DNA of 64,000 nucleotides, taken from the NCBI RefSeq assembly GCF_001949145.1, contig NW_019091382.1:1641920-1705919 (forward strand), in the 5' to 3' direction. The stretch's first letter is position 1; each line of letters begins with the position of its first letter. This stretch comes from Acanthaster planci (taxonomy: Eukaryota; Echinodermata; Asteroidea; Valvatida; Acanthasteridae). Shown here in pieces: positions 11,392 through 22,809 of the stretch. Position numbers and translations under genes: made by a program. The notes under the pieces were generated by a model. It saw nothing but the letters and a program-made list of their open reading frames with translations, had not been told where the DNA came from and did no database searches.

Positions 11392-12539
11392 TGGCGAACC
11401 ACATTTGTCAGGGCTAAAAATCCTAAGGGCGAGAAAAACACTCGGCAGCTAATAAAATGATAAACAATAAACAGCTGGTGGATGTCCATTTAGGTTTTCA
11501 ACAAAATTGAGTGATTTTCATCCCCTCTCATCGCTTTTCTATTTCTGTCACTTTCCTCAGTTTCTTTTTTTCATTTTGTATTTTTTCCATTGTGATGCCC
11601 AAAGGCACATGGATGTATTTTAGATTACAAACTAACCCTAATCACTGAAACTGCATTGGAAACAAGAAGCGCCTCAAACGGTGGAAATGTTTAATATTCA
11701 TTCGAGTAACAGATTATTGGGATTCCGATCTGCGCGACTAGCCGTTTACATGAACTCGTGATAATTTTCTCGTGATAATTAAATCGACAGAGTGCAAATC
11801 ATTTAAGTTAATTTCTCCTCGGGAATGCAGATTTCTAAGGAGACATTCCCCATCTTGTATAACAATTAACTGTGTGCAGGTATAAAACTACGTTGGCCTT
11901 AACTCCATTTACAGGCAAAAAGGAAACAATGGTCATCTGTGGTGCTAAAATGTCTCGGTCGATCTCGAGACCCATTTGTGTAAAGGTCCAAGATGGCGTC
12001 GTTGCTAAACTTACCAAGCGTTTCAATTATCGTTTTATCTTGAGCCTACTTTTCATTATGGTTGTAGCGAACGCGGAGAGTACGCAAGGGGTCAAGGCGC
12101 TGGCCGTCACATTTGAGACAGTGTGTGACAGCTCTTGCTTGTACAACATGCTATTTTTCGGAGGTTCTGCCATTTCTTGAAGCTAAGTTGGAACTGCTGT
12201 TCGAACGATGTGTTACACTTTTGTTCAGGTATTTCATTGACAATCGAGGCTTCATTTGTCAGTCAAAAGGAGATAATAGGCAAAATGTGCAGTATTCAAG
12301 CGAGGGGACATCGTTGTACGCCTGTTATGCCGACACAACATTTGTACTGTGTGGGCCTGCTCTGACAACGGGACGCAGACGGTCAGTGAAGTTGAAAAAA
12401 AATCGGTCAAAATCGAACAAAATGGCGTCAGTCACGATGAAGCGAGTCCACATCATTGCACAGGCTATAGCCAGGGACTGATCAGTGATGCTCCCTGTTT
12501 CTCTTCACGTCGATATCAGAGTTTTAACGAGTATTAGTA

Positions 12540-12930
12540 GCCTATTTTCGAGTCAATTCTAGTCAAGTGTTTAGCTCGAGTCAGTTCAAGTCACCAGTAT
12601 TTGAGCACAATACTAGAGAGAAAGTCATTTTTGACATTTTAAAAATTACCCTTGATTTCTGCAAGTGGTTGCATCATATCTTACTCTTGGTGGTAATGAC
12701 ATATGATAGAAATATTATGAACCTGCATTGTTAGTCATTGCAAGTATTTTTCTCGCCAAGAAGTTTGCTTTTAATTTTGGGGCTCGGATCTTATTAACTT
12801 TCACTCGAGCCGGGTCTTTGATGAGGGACTCGACTCAAGTCGAGTCATGTACCCGTCGGGACTCCAGTCGAGTCGAAAAGCCCAAAAGGTGACCTGAGTC
12901 GGACTCGAGTCGAGTCATCGACTCGAATCA
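12540..12930. repeat. GACTCGAGTC-rich degenerate repeat
   Basis: The decamer GACTCGAGTC and variants (ACTCGAGTCGAGTC, TCAAGTCGAGTC, TCGAGTCAGTTCAAGTC) recur from about 12548 to 12926, densest at 12800-12925. The self-complementary unit makes the region rich in overlapping small palindromes. There is no open frame. It looks like a dispersed satellite-like repeat or remnant of a repetitive element. Confidence 0.6.
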
Positions 12931-15900
12931 TTACAACTGTGGTCGATGTGGAAATCGAATTAGGCCTTTCGAGAATTCATTGCCAAGGAATCGTGACAGG
13001 TTAACTTAAAGGTTGGAAATGGATAATTCGCGATGTAACATTGCCACCCAGTAAACTGATTTTATGCACGGGATCCAATAATACCAAGTTTAGGGGGGTC
13101 TAATTTGCCAAGCAATCTTCAGTCGGCTTAGTCCAATACTTTCAGCGTCACTACCTTTGTCACTTGCATCAAATGAACTTGATTAGATTGCGGGTTTACA
13201 AACACAAGCACCGTGTCTGCACTTACTCGTTGCACCGACCAATCAGAAGGTAGGAAAAGAGCGACCTGGCACTTGCCAATAGATGAATTTCCAGCTTTAT
13301 TTTTTAATCTCATCGTGGCACGAAAGCTTTTAAGAATGGATTTGTTGCCTGTGTGCTCACCATACGCATTTCTCTCACAGAAATACCACCATTAACACTA
13401 AATGCTAAAATTCACATGGCAAGTTATGCAGCCGGATGGGTTTAATACGATAATGCAATGCAATTAAAAAAACATACACGCCCGATGAAAACGATTACTT
13501 GTCGGGAAATGTGCAGGTTTTTCCGCTCTAAATTTAGCATGTTATTTAGGATATTCAGAAATACAATAGAGCTAGAGAAATTGAAGATGACAATACTTAC
13601 TTTTCTTTGGAAATCGCAAACCACGCCGACCGTTGACGGTAAAATACTTTTATATTCAAAATTATATTCCATTTTCAAAAGGTAGGATTTTTTCCGATTA
13701 ATTAACGATACAAGACGACAAAGCTGGTGTATGGTTGCTGAAATGACGCACATTTCGATAAAAAATTTGATCTAACGTTGTATATTATGAATTTTTTCCT
13801 TAACCAGATTACAAAGGAATGAATTCAAACATTCACACAAAAAAGCAATGATAAAAAGTACACGTAGCATTATACCTGTATATTAAAACCTCTGCCTCCC
13901 TAAAAAATGACTGGCTGCACTCCCCTTACCTGTTTTTGGAGCAAAAACTTTAAAACATTCAACCCTTTGGAATGGGTCACTTTTGATATCCAGCATGTGA
14001 ACTGCTCCTCACCCAAAACCTACCAACAACACGCGCCGTTTCCATCGTTCTTGTGACAGCTTCGAGAAAAAGGTCAAACTCGAAAGTCACGCATCGATCA
14101 GGCGCATAGAACGTGATCAACAAATTATCAATCAGATACACGTAACTAGATAACCAATCAAATATTTCACTTTCGTAGTTTAAACAGAGTCCATGACGAT
14201 TCATGGAATAGAACAATGACAATAAATTCCATTAGGATTTGGACAAACGATATGCAAAGACTACGTGATATAAACGACACACTAAAGTCAGCAGTAACCT
14301 CCTTAAAATCGCAAGCATTAGGACAGGTACGTCGGAGAAATTTTGATATCCTCTTAGGCCTATACCAAGTCGAAACCGCAAAAAGGGAATCAATGAGACA
14401 TTCATTTGAAACGTGTCATCAGTTTTGACTGGGAAACAGTCGAACATGCCCTCAGCAGACTTGCTCAGGCGACAACAAAGACGGCCGTTACAATTACACA
14501 GACTTCTTAACAGTCAAATACAATAATAATTCAGTTTGTACAGAGGATAGCCACGAAAAAACATATCGAGGCACAATAGCAAGGCAATTCATGCACAAGA
14601 TGTTACTATGTACCCTGTATATAAAAATTAGAATAGTTCACCGTGAATAGTACATGTACAAGAAAAGTCACACGGATAAAAAACAAGTTTGTAGTTTCAC
14701 TGTACAAAGAGCATAAAATAGTATGTCTTTCAAATCGTTGCACGCAACAAAAAAGACGGAAACTCAAAAGAATAACAAATATTTATCTATGAGTGAAACT
14801 GAAAAGTACACGGGTGAATACAGTCACGCCTTTGGGGTTTTTATCCAAGACGTATTTTGATCTGTAATCTTTTTTGTGTTTGAAGCCCTGGATCTTTCAT
14901 TTCCGTCTGTTTTCTCTTCCGTCAGACTGGAATTAATTGCGCTTTAAAATACACGTATAAGTGCATCGGCACCTTAGAAGGTCGGGGACCTGCGTGCATT
15001 TTGAACCGAAGAAATTCTCCCGGCGAAGGGTAAACAACCGTGAATTCATGAACTGGCGTGATTAAGGAATGTAAGAACTGAAGCTGTATTTTTCTTTGTG
15101 CTCTACAAATAGACAGAGGCGTTTGTCGTTTGGGATTTCCTCTCATCACAGTGTTGTGGGGTCCCTCGGGACGACGTACAACAGAAATCGCCAGAATGAC
15201 TCCCGCGCACTATTCTAAAGTTCAAGACTTGTTTGTACAGAGCTAACATTCAGCAGCTATTGTTGATTTATAATTTGGATCGAGAAAATGACTAATTTCC
15301 GTTCAATATAACGCCCCCTTGTCACTCAGAGTAGAATAACACTGACGGTTGAGCAAGTTTAGAATTTTACTTCTTCAAATCAGATTTGAGAAGACAAAGT
15401 CACACTTTCTTGATCACTATTTGCCCGGACCAAACAAGTGTGCTTTTGCAGCTATTACTGGTTCATAAAATATCTAACCAAAACTTTGTCGGGTCGGGAC
15501 ACCCTTCAATACTGTCTGAAATCTCCAAACACAGGAAAACCTTTCAAAAACCATCCGTATATATCACATTCCTGGTCAGGATTTCTCAACAGCATAACAA
15601 TTCTTTTCATTAAAAATTATTTAATTACTAATTACTAATTTACTAGTTACACGGACATTTACTTGATGACGCGAGATACTTTAAAAATATTGCATATAAT
15701 TTCACGAAGGTATCTGAAATGCAGCCATATATTTGCAGGCAAGACTCGGCTAACGGCAGGTGCTGACTTTTCTAAGAATCGCTGTTCATGTGGGCCTATG
15801 AATTTCTTTTCTGTGGGTGGGTGGTTGAGAGGCTCTTGTTTTTGACAGACCTGATAAAGTTCCTGATGGATTAAGTGCTTTCATTTATATTTCTCCCACT

Positions 15901-16152
15901 GGCTTCCCTTTTGGTATGAAGATCGGGGACCACCGTCAACTTGCCAGTCATCACAAAACGAAAAAAATAACAAGTACAGACAAGAATGTCAGATCTAATA
16001 TACGCAGTTGACCCGAAGACAACAGAACACGTGGCCTTTAGGAACACATAGCCTACGCAAAAACTGATAATCGGACGACCACTGCTGCGGTGACACAAGT
16101 GCTCATGCATGTCCTATACGCGTGGAAGCATGCGTACCAGCTAAATTTCACA

Positions 16153-16199
16153 GGCACGCAGGCACGCAGGCACGCAGGCACGCAACACGCAGGCACGCA
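16153..16199 (+). repeat. Tandem array of GGCACGCA
   Basis: About five copies of an 8-bp unit with one imperfect copy (CAACACGCA) near the right end. Variable copy number would be expected. Confidence 0.85.
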
Positions 16200-18033
16200 A
16201 GGTCTAGCGACAACCCTTTTCGACCGGGATTTTGTGACTTGCGAAAATGCTTGCACGTGCGATACCAAGCTGGCAATGGCGTCTCTTGCAGAGGAAAAGT
16301 TAGGTGTCATCAGGCGCACGGAAATGAACAAGGAGATTCCTTACAAGAAGTCAGAAACGTGCGGAGTGGACAGAGAGAGAGGCTGAACAAGGGGAAAAAT
16401 GGAGATACGGGACGTAAATCCTCAGAAAGAACAAGGAAACTGACAGAGATAATCAAATACTGTCCATTCGAAAACATAACACGGGGTCTTTTTGTAGCTT
16501 ATAAGGTTTAAAGATGGCACTTTTGGCTTCAATGATGCGTTCAGTGTATTTCGTTTGCCTACGGCGATCCAGGGATGTGCTTCCGCGCGATTAACACAAA
16601 AACTCGAAATTGAGTTTGAGCCACTTTCTGTAAACGAGGGTAACTCTTCAGCATGTTTCAGTGCCCAGCGCAGCCAGCATCTCTTGTTGAATTCAAACTG
16701 AAACGGTGGAATCTGTTTTTGTGTTTGGCAGTAATCTGACTAAAAATACAAGAGTATCCTCTTCAAAGCCCTGTTAGTCATAAATACCGTCCTTATATAT
16801 TTAAATTTTAATGGACACTTTTTTTGTTCGGACCATCATTAAGGAGCGGAGAGCCCGAGCTGGATCAAGAGAGGACGCTATTTTCTAAGCAATGCAGGCG
16901 CTCCTTTAGTAGACAGGTTCCCGTCCAAAACGTAGTCTCCAGACGTCTTTACAGAGGTCCTACCGGTAGCGGGTTATAATTCTGGAGGAATCTTGCCGGT
17001 TTTATGTAAATGAGCAAATGGAAATTAGCATATAACGTCCCTCAAATGCAACACTGTCACTTGACAAAATTTTGAAAGACGTTCTAGAATGCACTAACAC
17101 TCTCTCTACGGAGTCATTTCCGTATGCAACACAACTTTCAGGCGTATTTACCTGCTTTTTAGGAGTGACCAGGGGAAAAAGTTTCTGAAGTCTTCCTGAG
17201 AGCCATGTGTTTGGCTGTCACACGCACAAAAGGTTGTAGGTACACATCATCTCTATAAATAGAAAAGGCAATCGTGCATGAGCAGAGCTGAACAGACCAC
17301 GGACCCAGACGCCAGGTAGCTACCGGTACCTATGTAATAGGGGGCGGAGACCAGTCCACTCCCTTAGTCGCAATTGAACTATGTTGATTCACGAAAGACT
17401 ATGACATGCACGCTTTATGGTCGCATCGCTCCTAACAAATCGAAAACTCCTGACCAACGCGGCTTTTTTAAATGACGACGGGGTGCTACTGCTCGAGGCG
17501 GATAATGAATTATTACAAGCACAGATGATGATAAAAATGAGGATTCTAGATCAATTTTCATACAGAAGCCTACGTTAGTTTGTTGGTAGGATTTGTGGAA
17601 ATCGCTTGCTGACTTATCGGTGGATTAGTTAGGTACATTTCCCATTCGGTGACTTGTGCATCAGTGATTTGTTCGAATATTTTTTTTGTATTTTCAATTT
17701 AATGAATACCGAGGGTATTGAGAGGTCTTCAAAATGTCCTCAGTTAAATCTGTGTTCGGAAAGAAAGAAGCTTCATTCCAAAAAGGAGCCAGAGTGGATT
17801 TCCACAACTAGTGGCCTGAAAAAACCCAGCTCTATTAGGGTTAAAACGGTAAACTCCTACATTTTTCTTGTAAAAAAAAAGTAAGAACAAAAAGTGGTAT
17901 TAGGAATCAGATACCTGCATTTATATACGAAATCTTAAAAACTTTTGTCATATTAAGAAAAGCCTGAATTGATGTTTGTTCACTTTTTGGTAGAGACTGA
18001 GATGATGATGATGATGTCGGTTAAGGCTGAATG

Positions 18034-19913
18034 TTACAAGTATAAAATCTCCTGCGAAGAGTCTGAGTTGGTGATAGGCTCTAGGATTATCCTCTCTGAC
18101 CGAGACCTCCTGTACTTCTCCCGCATGTCCTTGGCGGTTGACGTCCGCCCAGCACCGGCGGAGTTGGCCCGAGGCCGCCCCGACTGGTTCGCCCAGGGGT
18201 CGCTCTCCCCACTCGGAAGGTTGGTCAAAGCCGTCTTGATGAAGCTCACTGCGTCCTTATCATTCTTACGTTTGATACTGTCGTCAAAGTCTGGCAATAT
18301 TGACTGCAAACTTTGCCCCGGCTCCACGGAGGTCGTAGGGACTCGAGCAGCATCGTCGGCCTGCGCGATGCCACCCTGAACGGTCACTCCGATACTGTCA
18401 AGGGACTCAGGATCCCGTGCAATTTCGTCGCCAGCTATATTGGCCACTTTGCGAGCGGAGTTCGCAGTCTGCTCATCTTCCTGATCATTTTCGACCACTG
18501 CGGGCGCTGCCTCTAGGTGCACCTGTTCAATGACTATCATATCCATGTCGTACTCCAAAGAGGCGTCAATGGAAGGGAAGGTGGACATCTTAGAGACCAC
18601 ACTGCTGTTGCGGGAGGTGATGTAACCACTGTACTCTGAGTTGACGCCGTCCGTGGTGTCTGTTTCACTGGAGATGTTCTCAAAGGCGAACGGACCAGAC
18701 GCCTCCTCCCTCTCGATGGCCCTTTTCAACCACTCCTCCTCCTTGCTGAGGGGGTCGTTCTCCACATCGATGCTGCTGCTCTTCTCGAGGCTCCTCCTCG
18801 AGTACCTCTTGTCCTTGGATTTCTTCTTTTGCTTCTTGCCAGCCCTGGCCGTCTTATTCGGCGTGGGAGTGCTTTGTTCAAAGGGCTTGTCCGGGATCAG
18901 CTCCTCTGGGACATCCTCGCTCGGCTGGGTCAGGCTGGGAGTAAAACTGGTCTCTTGGACCTCTTCCCCCTCCTCTTCTGGGATGTCGTACAGCTCTCCC
19001 GAGCCGTGCAGGCTCGACATCTCGGACAGCATCCTTTCCCTGACCACATCAAAACGGTTCGATCTGCTCAGGCCGTGACCCTCGCCTTGACCTTTGATCG
19101 GCGAGAGCTTCACGTTGTAGGCGTTGTTCTCCTTTTCCTGTGGCACGGAGCTGCGCCGTTTCTTCTTAGTCTTCCGAGTGCCTGTCGAAATGGCGGTGTC
19201 GCAGCTCTTTGACCCGATAAGTCCACCATTTCTTAACTGTTTTTCCCTCCCCTCATTCGTGTCTTTCTGATCAGCCGATTTCTGTTTTTTACTGTAGCGC
19301 GGCATCTCCGTGCTCTTTTTTGCATGGTCTCCTTTCAACCCGTCTACTCTGCGAACATTTAACCCACCATTTTCGATGTCGACTTTCACAGTGTGTACCG
19401 TCTGCCCCGAATCTTCGCTGTTTGATCGTTTGATTTTTTGCGAGACAACGCCGTGGGCCGGATCCCTGGGTCTGAAATTCCGCTCCAGTTTCCGATGGTG
19501 GTTCCTGAGGCTGTCCGCTCTGTCCACTGATAGGAACTGGGAGCTCTCCTTGGGCGCGGTGGCGTCTTCGGCATGTCCTTGCCGGCGGGTGTCCGGGCTG
19601 TTCCGTCGGCAGGCCTTCTGGGCCAGCCACAGGGCCCGCCTCTCCTTGGAGGACAGTGCCTTCTTGACGCCCTCGTCCTGGATGTAGGCCTCGTTGTCGA
19701 AGTCCAGCGACTCCTGGGCGAGAATCCCGGCCTGCTCTAGGCTCCGGATGTCCCGCTCCATGGATGCTGTGATGCCGTACTCGAGGGCCTGCTCGTCGTC
19801 CATGTCAATGGAAAAGGACAGGTCGCCAAAGTTGGATGTCGACTTGCCCAGTTCGTCCTCGGGGTCAGAGAAGTTATCCAACGAGTCGATAGTCTCTTGC
19901 CGCTGAATTCCTC
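18034..19913 (-). CDS. GPR153/GPR162-like: GPR153/GPR162-like receptor, exon 3: long C-terminal tail
   Basis: The acceptor CAATTTTCCAG at 19914 joins in phase 1 to the donor of the exon at 22602 (G plus GA gives Gly 331). The frame then stays open for 625 residues to TAA at 18036-18034. The tail (residues 332-956 of the deduced protein) starts acidic (NFSDPEDE). It carries basic clusters near residues 580-584 (KKKRR) and 688-700 (GKKQKKKSKDKR), several RRS/RxxS sites suited to basophilic kinases, and acidic patches (PEEEGEEVQE). It ends in EILYL. No membrane segment is visible. Vertebrate GPR153 and GPR162 also have long tails, but I see no clear tail homology; linkage rests on splice phase and strand. 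The final L-Y-L could be a class II PDZ ligand. A separate single-exon gene is less likely because there is no good ATG at the start. Confidence 0.8.
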
Positions 19914-22601
19914 CTGGAAAATTGCAAGTTTCATTGCCAGATTAACTAATTGGTCAAAAGTAGAACGGCCTTAAATTGAAAACATTTAACCTTTTGCCAA
20001 ACAAACACGAATAAAGCTATTATTTTCATAAGCATCATCGAAACAGAGTTTGAAGGCAGGCTTTCTCGATCTACCCATTTTCATGCATTCAACAGAGGGA
20101 AGCAATAGAAACATTTCGGTGACTAAATTCTAATTTTTCACATGGCAAACGTTTAAAACATGAGTAGACAGTCTTATCTCCGAACAGGAATCAACTTCAA
20201 TAAGTATAAAGTACAACGTTTACCAAGCACCGTACCCAGTGGCCTATTTCTGGAGAGCTTATGTTTAAAAATTGCACCTGTCGAACATAGTTACTAGTTC
20301 ACAGAATTTGTTTCACAGATACTTCTCGGTTTGGTACCAACTTCAAAGCATGAAGATCTATACACCGAAGGAAACCTTCGACCCAGTTGAGTTAGCACAG
20401 TGACAGTTGGCGAAACTTTTATACGCAACACGCTGAGGAAACTCAACTTCAATAAGGTTATAACTGTGGCTCTGGGAGGATTCTGTTCAGACGGGAAATA
20501 AATAACATTTCAAACAGCAAAAGTTCCCACGAGGCAGGAAGAGTAGCCTAATCTCACAACCATCAATAAAACTATTTTCCCATAGGAAAGTATGTGGTTT
20601 ATCCCCACACATTTGTGTAAAGTAATAATACACGTTGACAGGCGTCATACAGAATTCTCAAAACGGAGCATATCAATTACAATCAGTTGACCGTATCTTA
20701 ATAACGTGCCAATTATTGTTCGCGCGGTGTCTCTTTGCCGCGGGAGAAAGTCATGAGCGTTTCCATTAAATGGGAACAAAATATTAACCAATATCCTGCG
20801 CTTAAGCGGGGCCAGAACGTGGCGTTTGGCGTGGGTTACCAAAGTACGCAGGGGAGATACAGGAGATGAATGACAGCGCACGCGCGGTAACCAGGCAACG
20901 GGTGCAGACGTCGCTTGAGTGTGCTCAAGCGAAGCTATATATAATCGGTGCATTTCGTTGTGTGAAAAGACAGAGGAATCAGACAATCTACACGATAGGG
21001 TTTTTATTACTGTCTGATAAGACAAATTGTTTCTGATTACTCGCCAATGAAAAACCCATTGTGTGTTGCAATCATACACCAGAGTCTGGGGAATCTTAAC
21101 ATCTTTGGAGGGTCTTGCTAATAGTAGTGATTTATTTCCCTCGACTGGTTAAAGTTTGCCGAAGACGGCGACCCAGTAAAACCACTGACTTCATTTATAA
21201 CTAACCGCACCAACCAGGAAACATGCTTGCCTTAAATAACGTGCTTGCATGGATTCTGAATCTCTGCATGTAAGTCACATAAAATTCAGTGAGGTTAAGA
21301 TTTCAGGGGAAAGTGACCGATCACGGTAAAATTATTAGGCCCATGTCACCTTACTCCTGCTGCCATCAACTCCTCTTCATAAACGATCGGTTTCTCTAAC
21401 TGGTAGTAGCTATTCTGTAAATGTTTGATGTTCTTCCAACCAAAATGGGCCTGTTTGTTTCACAGGGAGCTGGATCAGGATCAGTCCCCCCATCGCTGGT
21501 TTGCTCCATCCATTTAGGCGGGTTTTAGTGTCGATGGACCAACGACAGCTGGCTGATCGTGATCCGGATCCCCATGAAACGAGCTCAGGATTAAGAGGCA
21601 GGAGCTAACTCTCTGGGGTTAAGCACGGTGGTACTCCATTTTGAAACGTGTACGCATAAAACACTGCTCTTAGTGGGGACACAGGCACAGTGAGGCAAGT
21701 TCGAGGTCAGTCACTGTTACCGGGAGGATGGATGGTCGGACTGGTCTAGTCCATCATCCGGACCCAGGCCCTGGGACGCATGGATTTTTCGGAATTGGGT
21801 ACAGAGGGAATAACTGACATGACAAATACTGTACGAAACATCAGTGACCGTGAATGTTAACAGAGTTGCAACAAATGGCAGAATGTGAGTGACGTTACAA
21901 AAACGACTGGAGTGGGATTGACCATTGGGACTGTATTGCGCTGGTGTCCTGGCTAGAGACAACTGACCAGTGGTCAAACGATGGCTCGCTTTGGAACATG
22001 CCCTGGGGCAGAGCCGTTTGTAGAGAGAGTTGGGACATGAGCTTCTATTGGAACCAACATGGGCAGATTACACGGCACTAAACAAGGATAATTAGCACAC
22101 TATAGCTGCATGCTGTATTGCACTCAAAAGGAATAGCCATTTTGGTTTCAAAGTCCAAAGTCAGAAGTTGGCGGTACACTCTCTACATACAGCTCTACCC
22201 GGCAATGAATTTTTTCCAAAACGCTTTTTGTTGCCTGTGTTGTGATTGATCTGTTACGAGCATGATTTTCCACCTCACAAACCAAATTTATGGTGGGAAT
22301 GTTCCTTTCTCACTTGTTTATTAAGAAGGTACAAAAAAGAGCAGTAAAACGAGAGCATTAGAACCTGAGACGGAGAAATTCAAGTCGGGAGTACTCCCAA
22401 CTACGCCACACATCGGCTTCCAAGCTCCAGTGAATTTAAAACTTTTAACTTTATTGTATAACCACTCCTTAAGGCCATGGATACAAATATGAATAATGAG
22501 TAAGCACAGCGGGCGCGCTCTTTTGATACAGTTGGATCTCGTTTGGGAAAAAAATACGCTGCCTGGGCGAGGGTACCGTCAGTCGCCAGACTTGGCCTTA
22601 C
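19914..22601 (-). other. Intron 2 of the GPR153/GPR162-like gene
   Basis: 2688 bp, - strand GT (22601) to AG (19914): donor GTAAGG, acceptor CAATTTTCCAG. It contains a ~140-bp foldback element at 21450-21589. I see no other exon in it; open frames at 20645-21079 and 21717-21977 show no domain or splice support. Confidence 0.7.
21450..21589. mobile_element. Foldback element in intron 2
   Basis: The left arm includes GTTTCACAGGGAGCTGGATC then AGGATCAG. The right arm, inverted, reads GTTTCATGGGGATCCGGATC then ACGATCAG. The palindrome continues with mismatches towards the centre (CCATCGCTGGTTTG against CCAGCTGTCGTTGG). Probably an old MITE-like insertion. Confidence 0.65.
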
Positions 22602-22809
22602 CGGTGGTGGTGTCTCGGACGCTGCTGTCTGCGCAGCCACACGCCTCCCCGAGGCAGGTGGCCAGCTTGACGTAGCTGCGGCGGTACCTCTGGCAGACGA
22701 TGCACAGCAGCACCGGGTTGATTAACGTCACCCCGAGGGCGCTCCACACAACCGTGGCCGGCATCCAAGCTTGTTGGGAGTTGCTCGTCAAGGCCATCAA
22801 ATTAATCAC
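22602..22809 (-). CDS. GPR153/GPR162-like: GPR153/GPR162-like receptor, exon 2: ECL3 and TM7
   Basis: 208 bp encoding residues 262-330 of the deduced protein. The acceptor is CATCCTCCAG (phase 0) and the donor is ACCG|GTAAGG (phase 1). Residues 262-266 finish TM6, a polar loop follows, and TM7 runs about 277-300 with NPVLL at 292-296 in place of the usual NPxxY. A helix-8-like RYRRSYVKL and a cysteine cluster (CLGEACGC) follow, suitable for palmitoylation. The ERYR-like element after TM7 and the loss of the NPxxY tyrosine are what I recall of the GPR153/GPR162 group. If intron 2 is retained, the frame ends at TGA 22581-22579 after seven more codons, giving a tail-less receptor. Confidence 0.85.

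Larger units (their letters stand above)
10406..18033. other. Convergent intergenic region between the two GPCR genes
   Basis: This region begins with the 3' UTR of the + gene and ends with that of the - gene. I find no convincing exon in it. It holds a T9G9 run (11374), a GACTCGAGTC-rich repeat (12540-12930) and a small tandem array (16153). Open frames near 11.9-12.5 kb include a hydrophobic stretch but no coherent gene. ATTAAA on the - strand near 17701 could be the polyadenylation signal of the - strand receptor. Confidence 0.5.

Noticed and set aside
11872-12481. Overlapping + strand frames with a hydrophobic, signal-peptide-like stretch (RFILSLLFIMVVANA) and later cysteines
   Set aside because: The hydrophobic stretch is not at the N-terminus of any ATG-started frame, the following sequence needs two frame changes without good splice sites, and no domain is recognisable.
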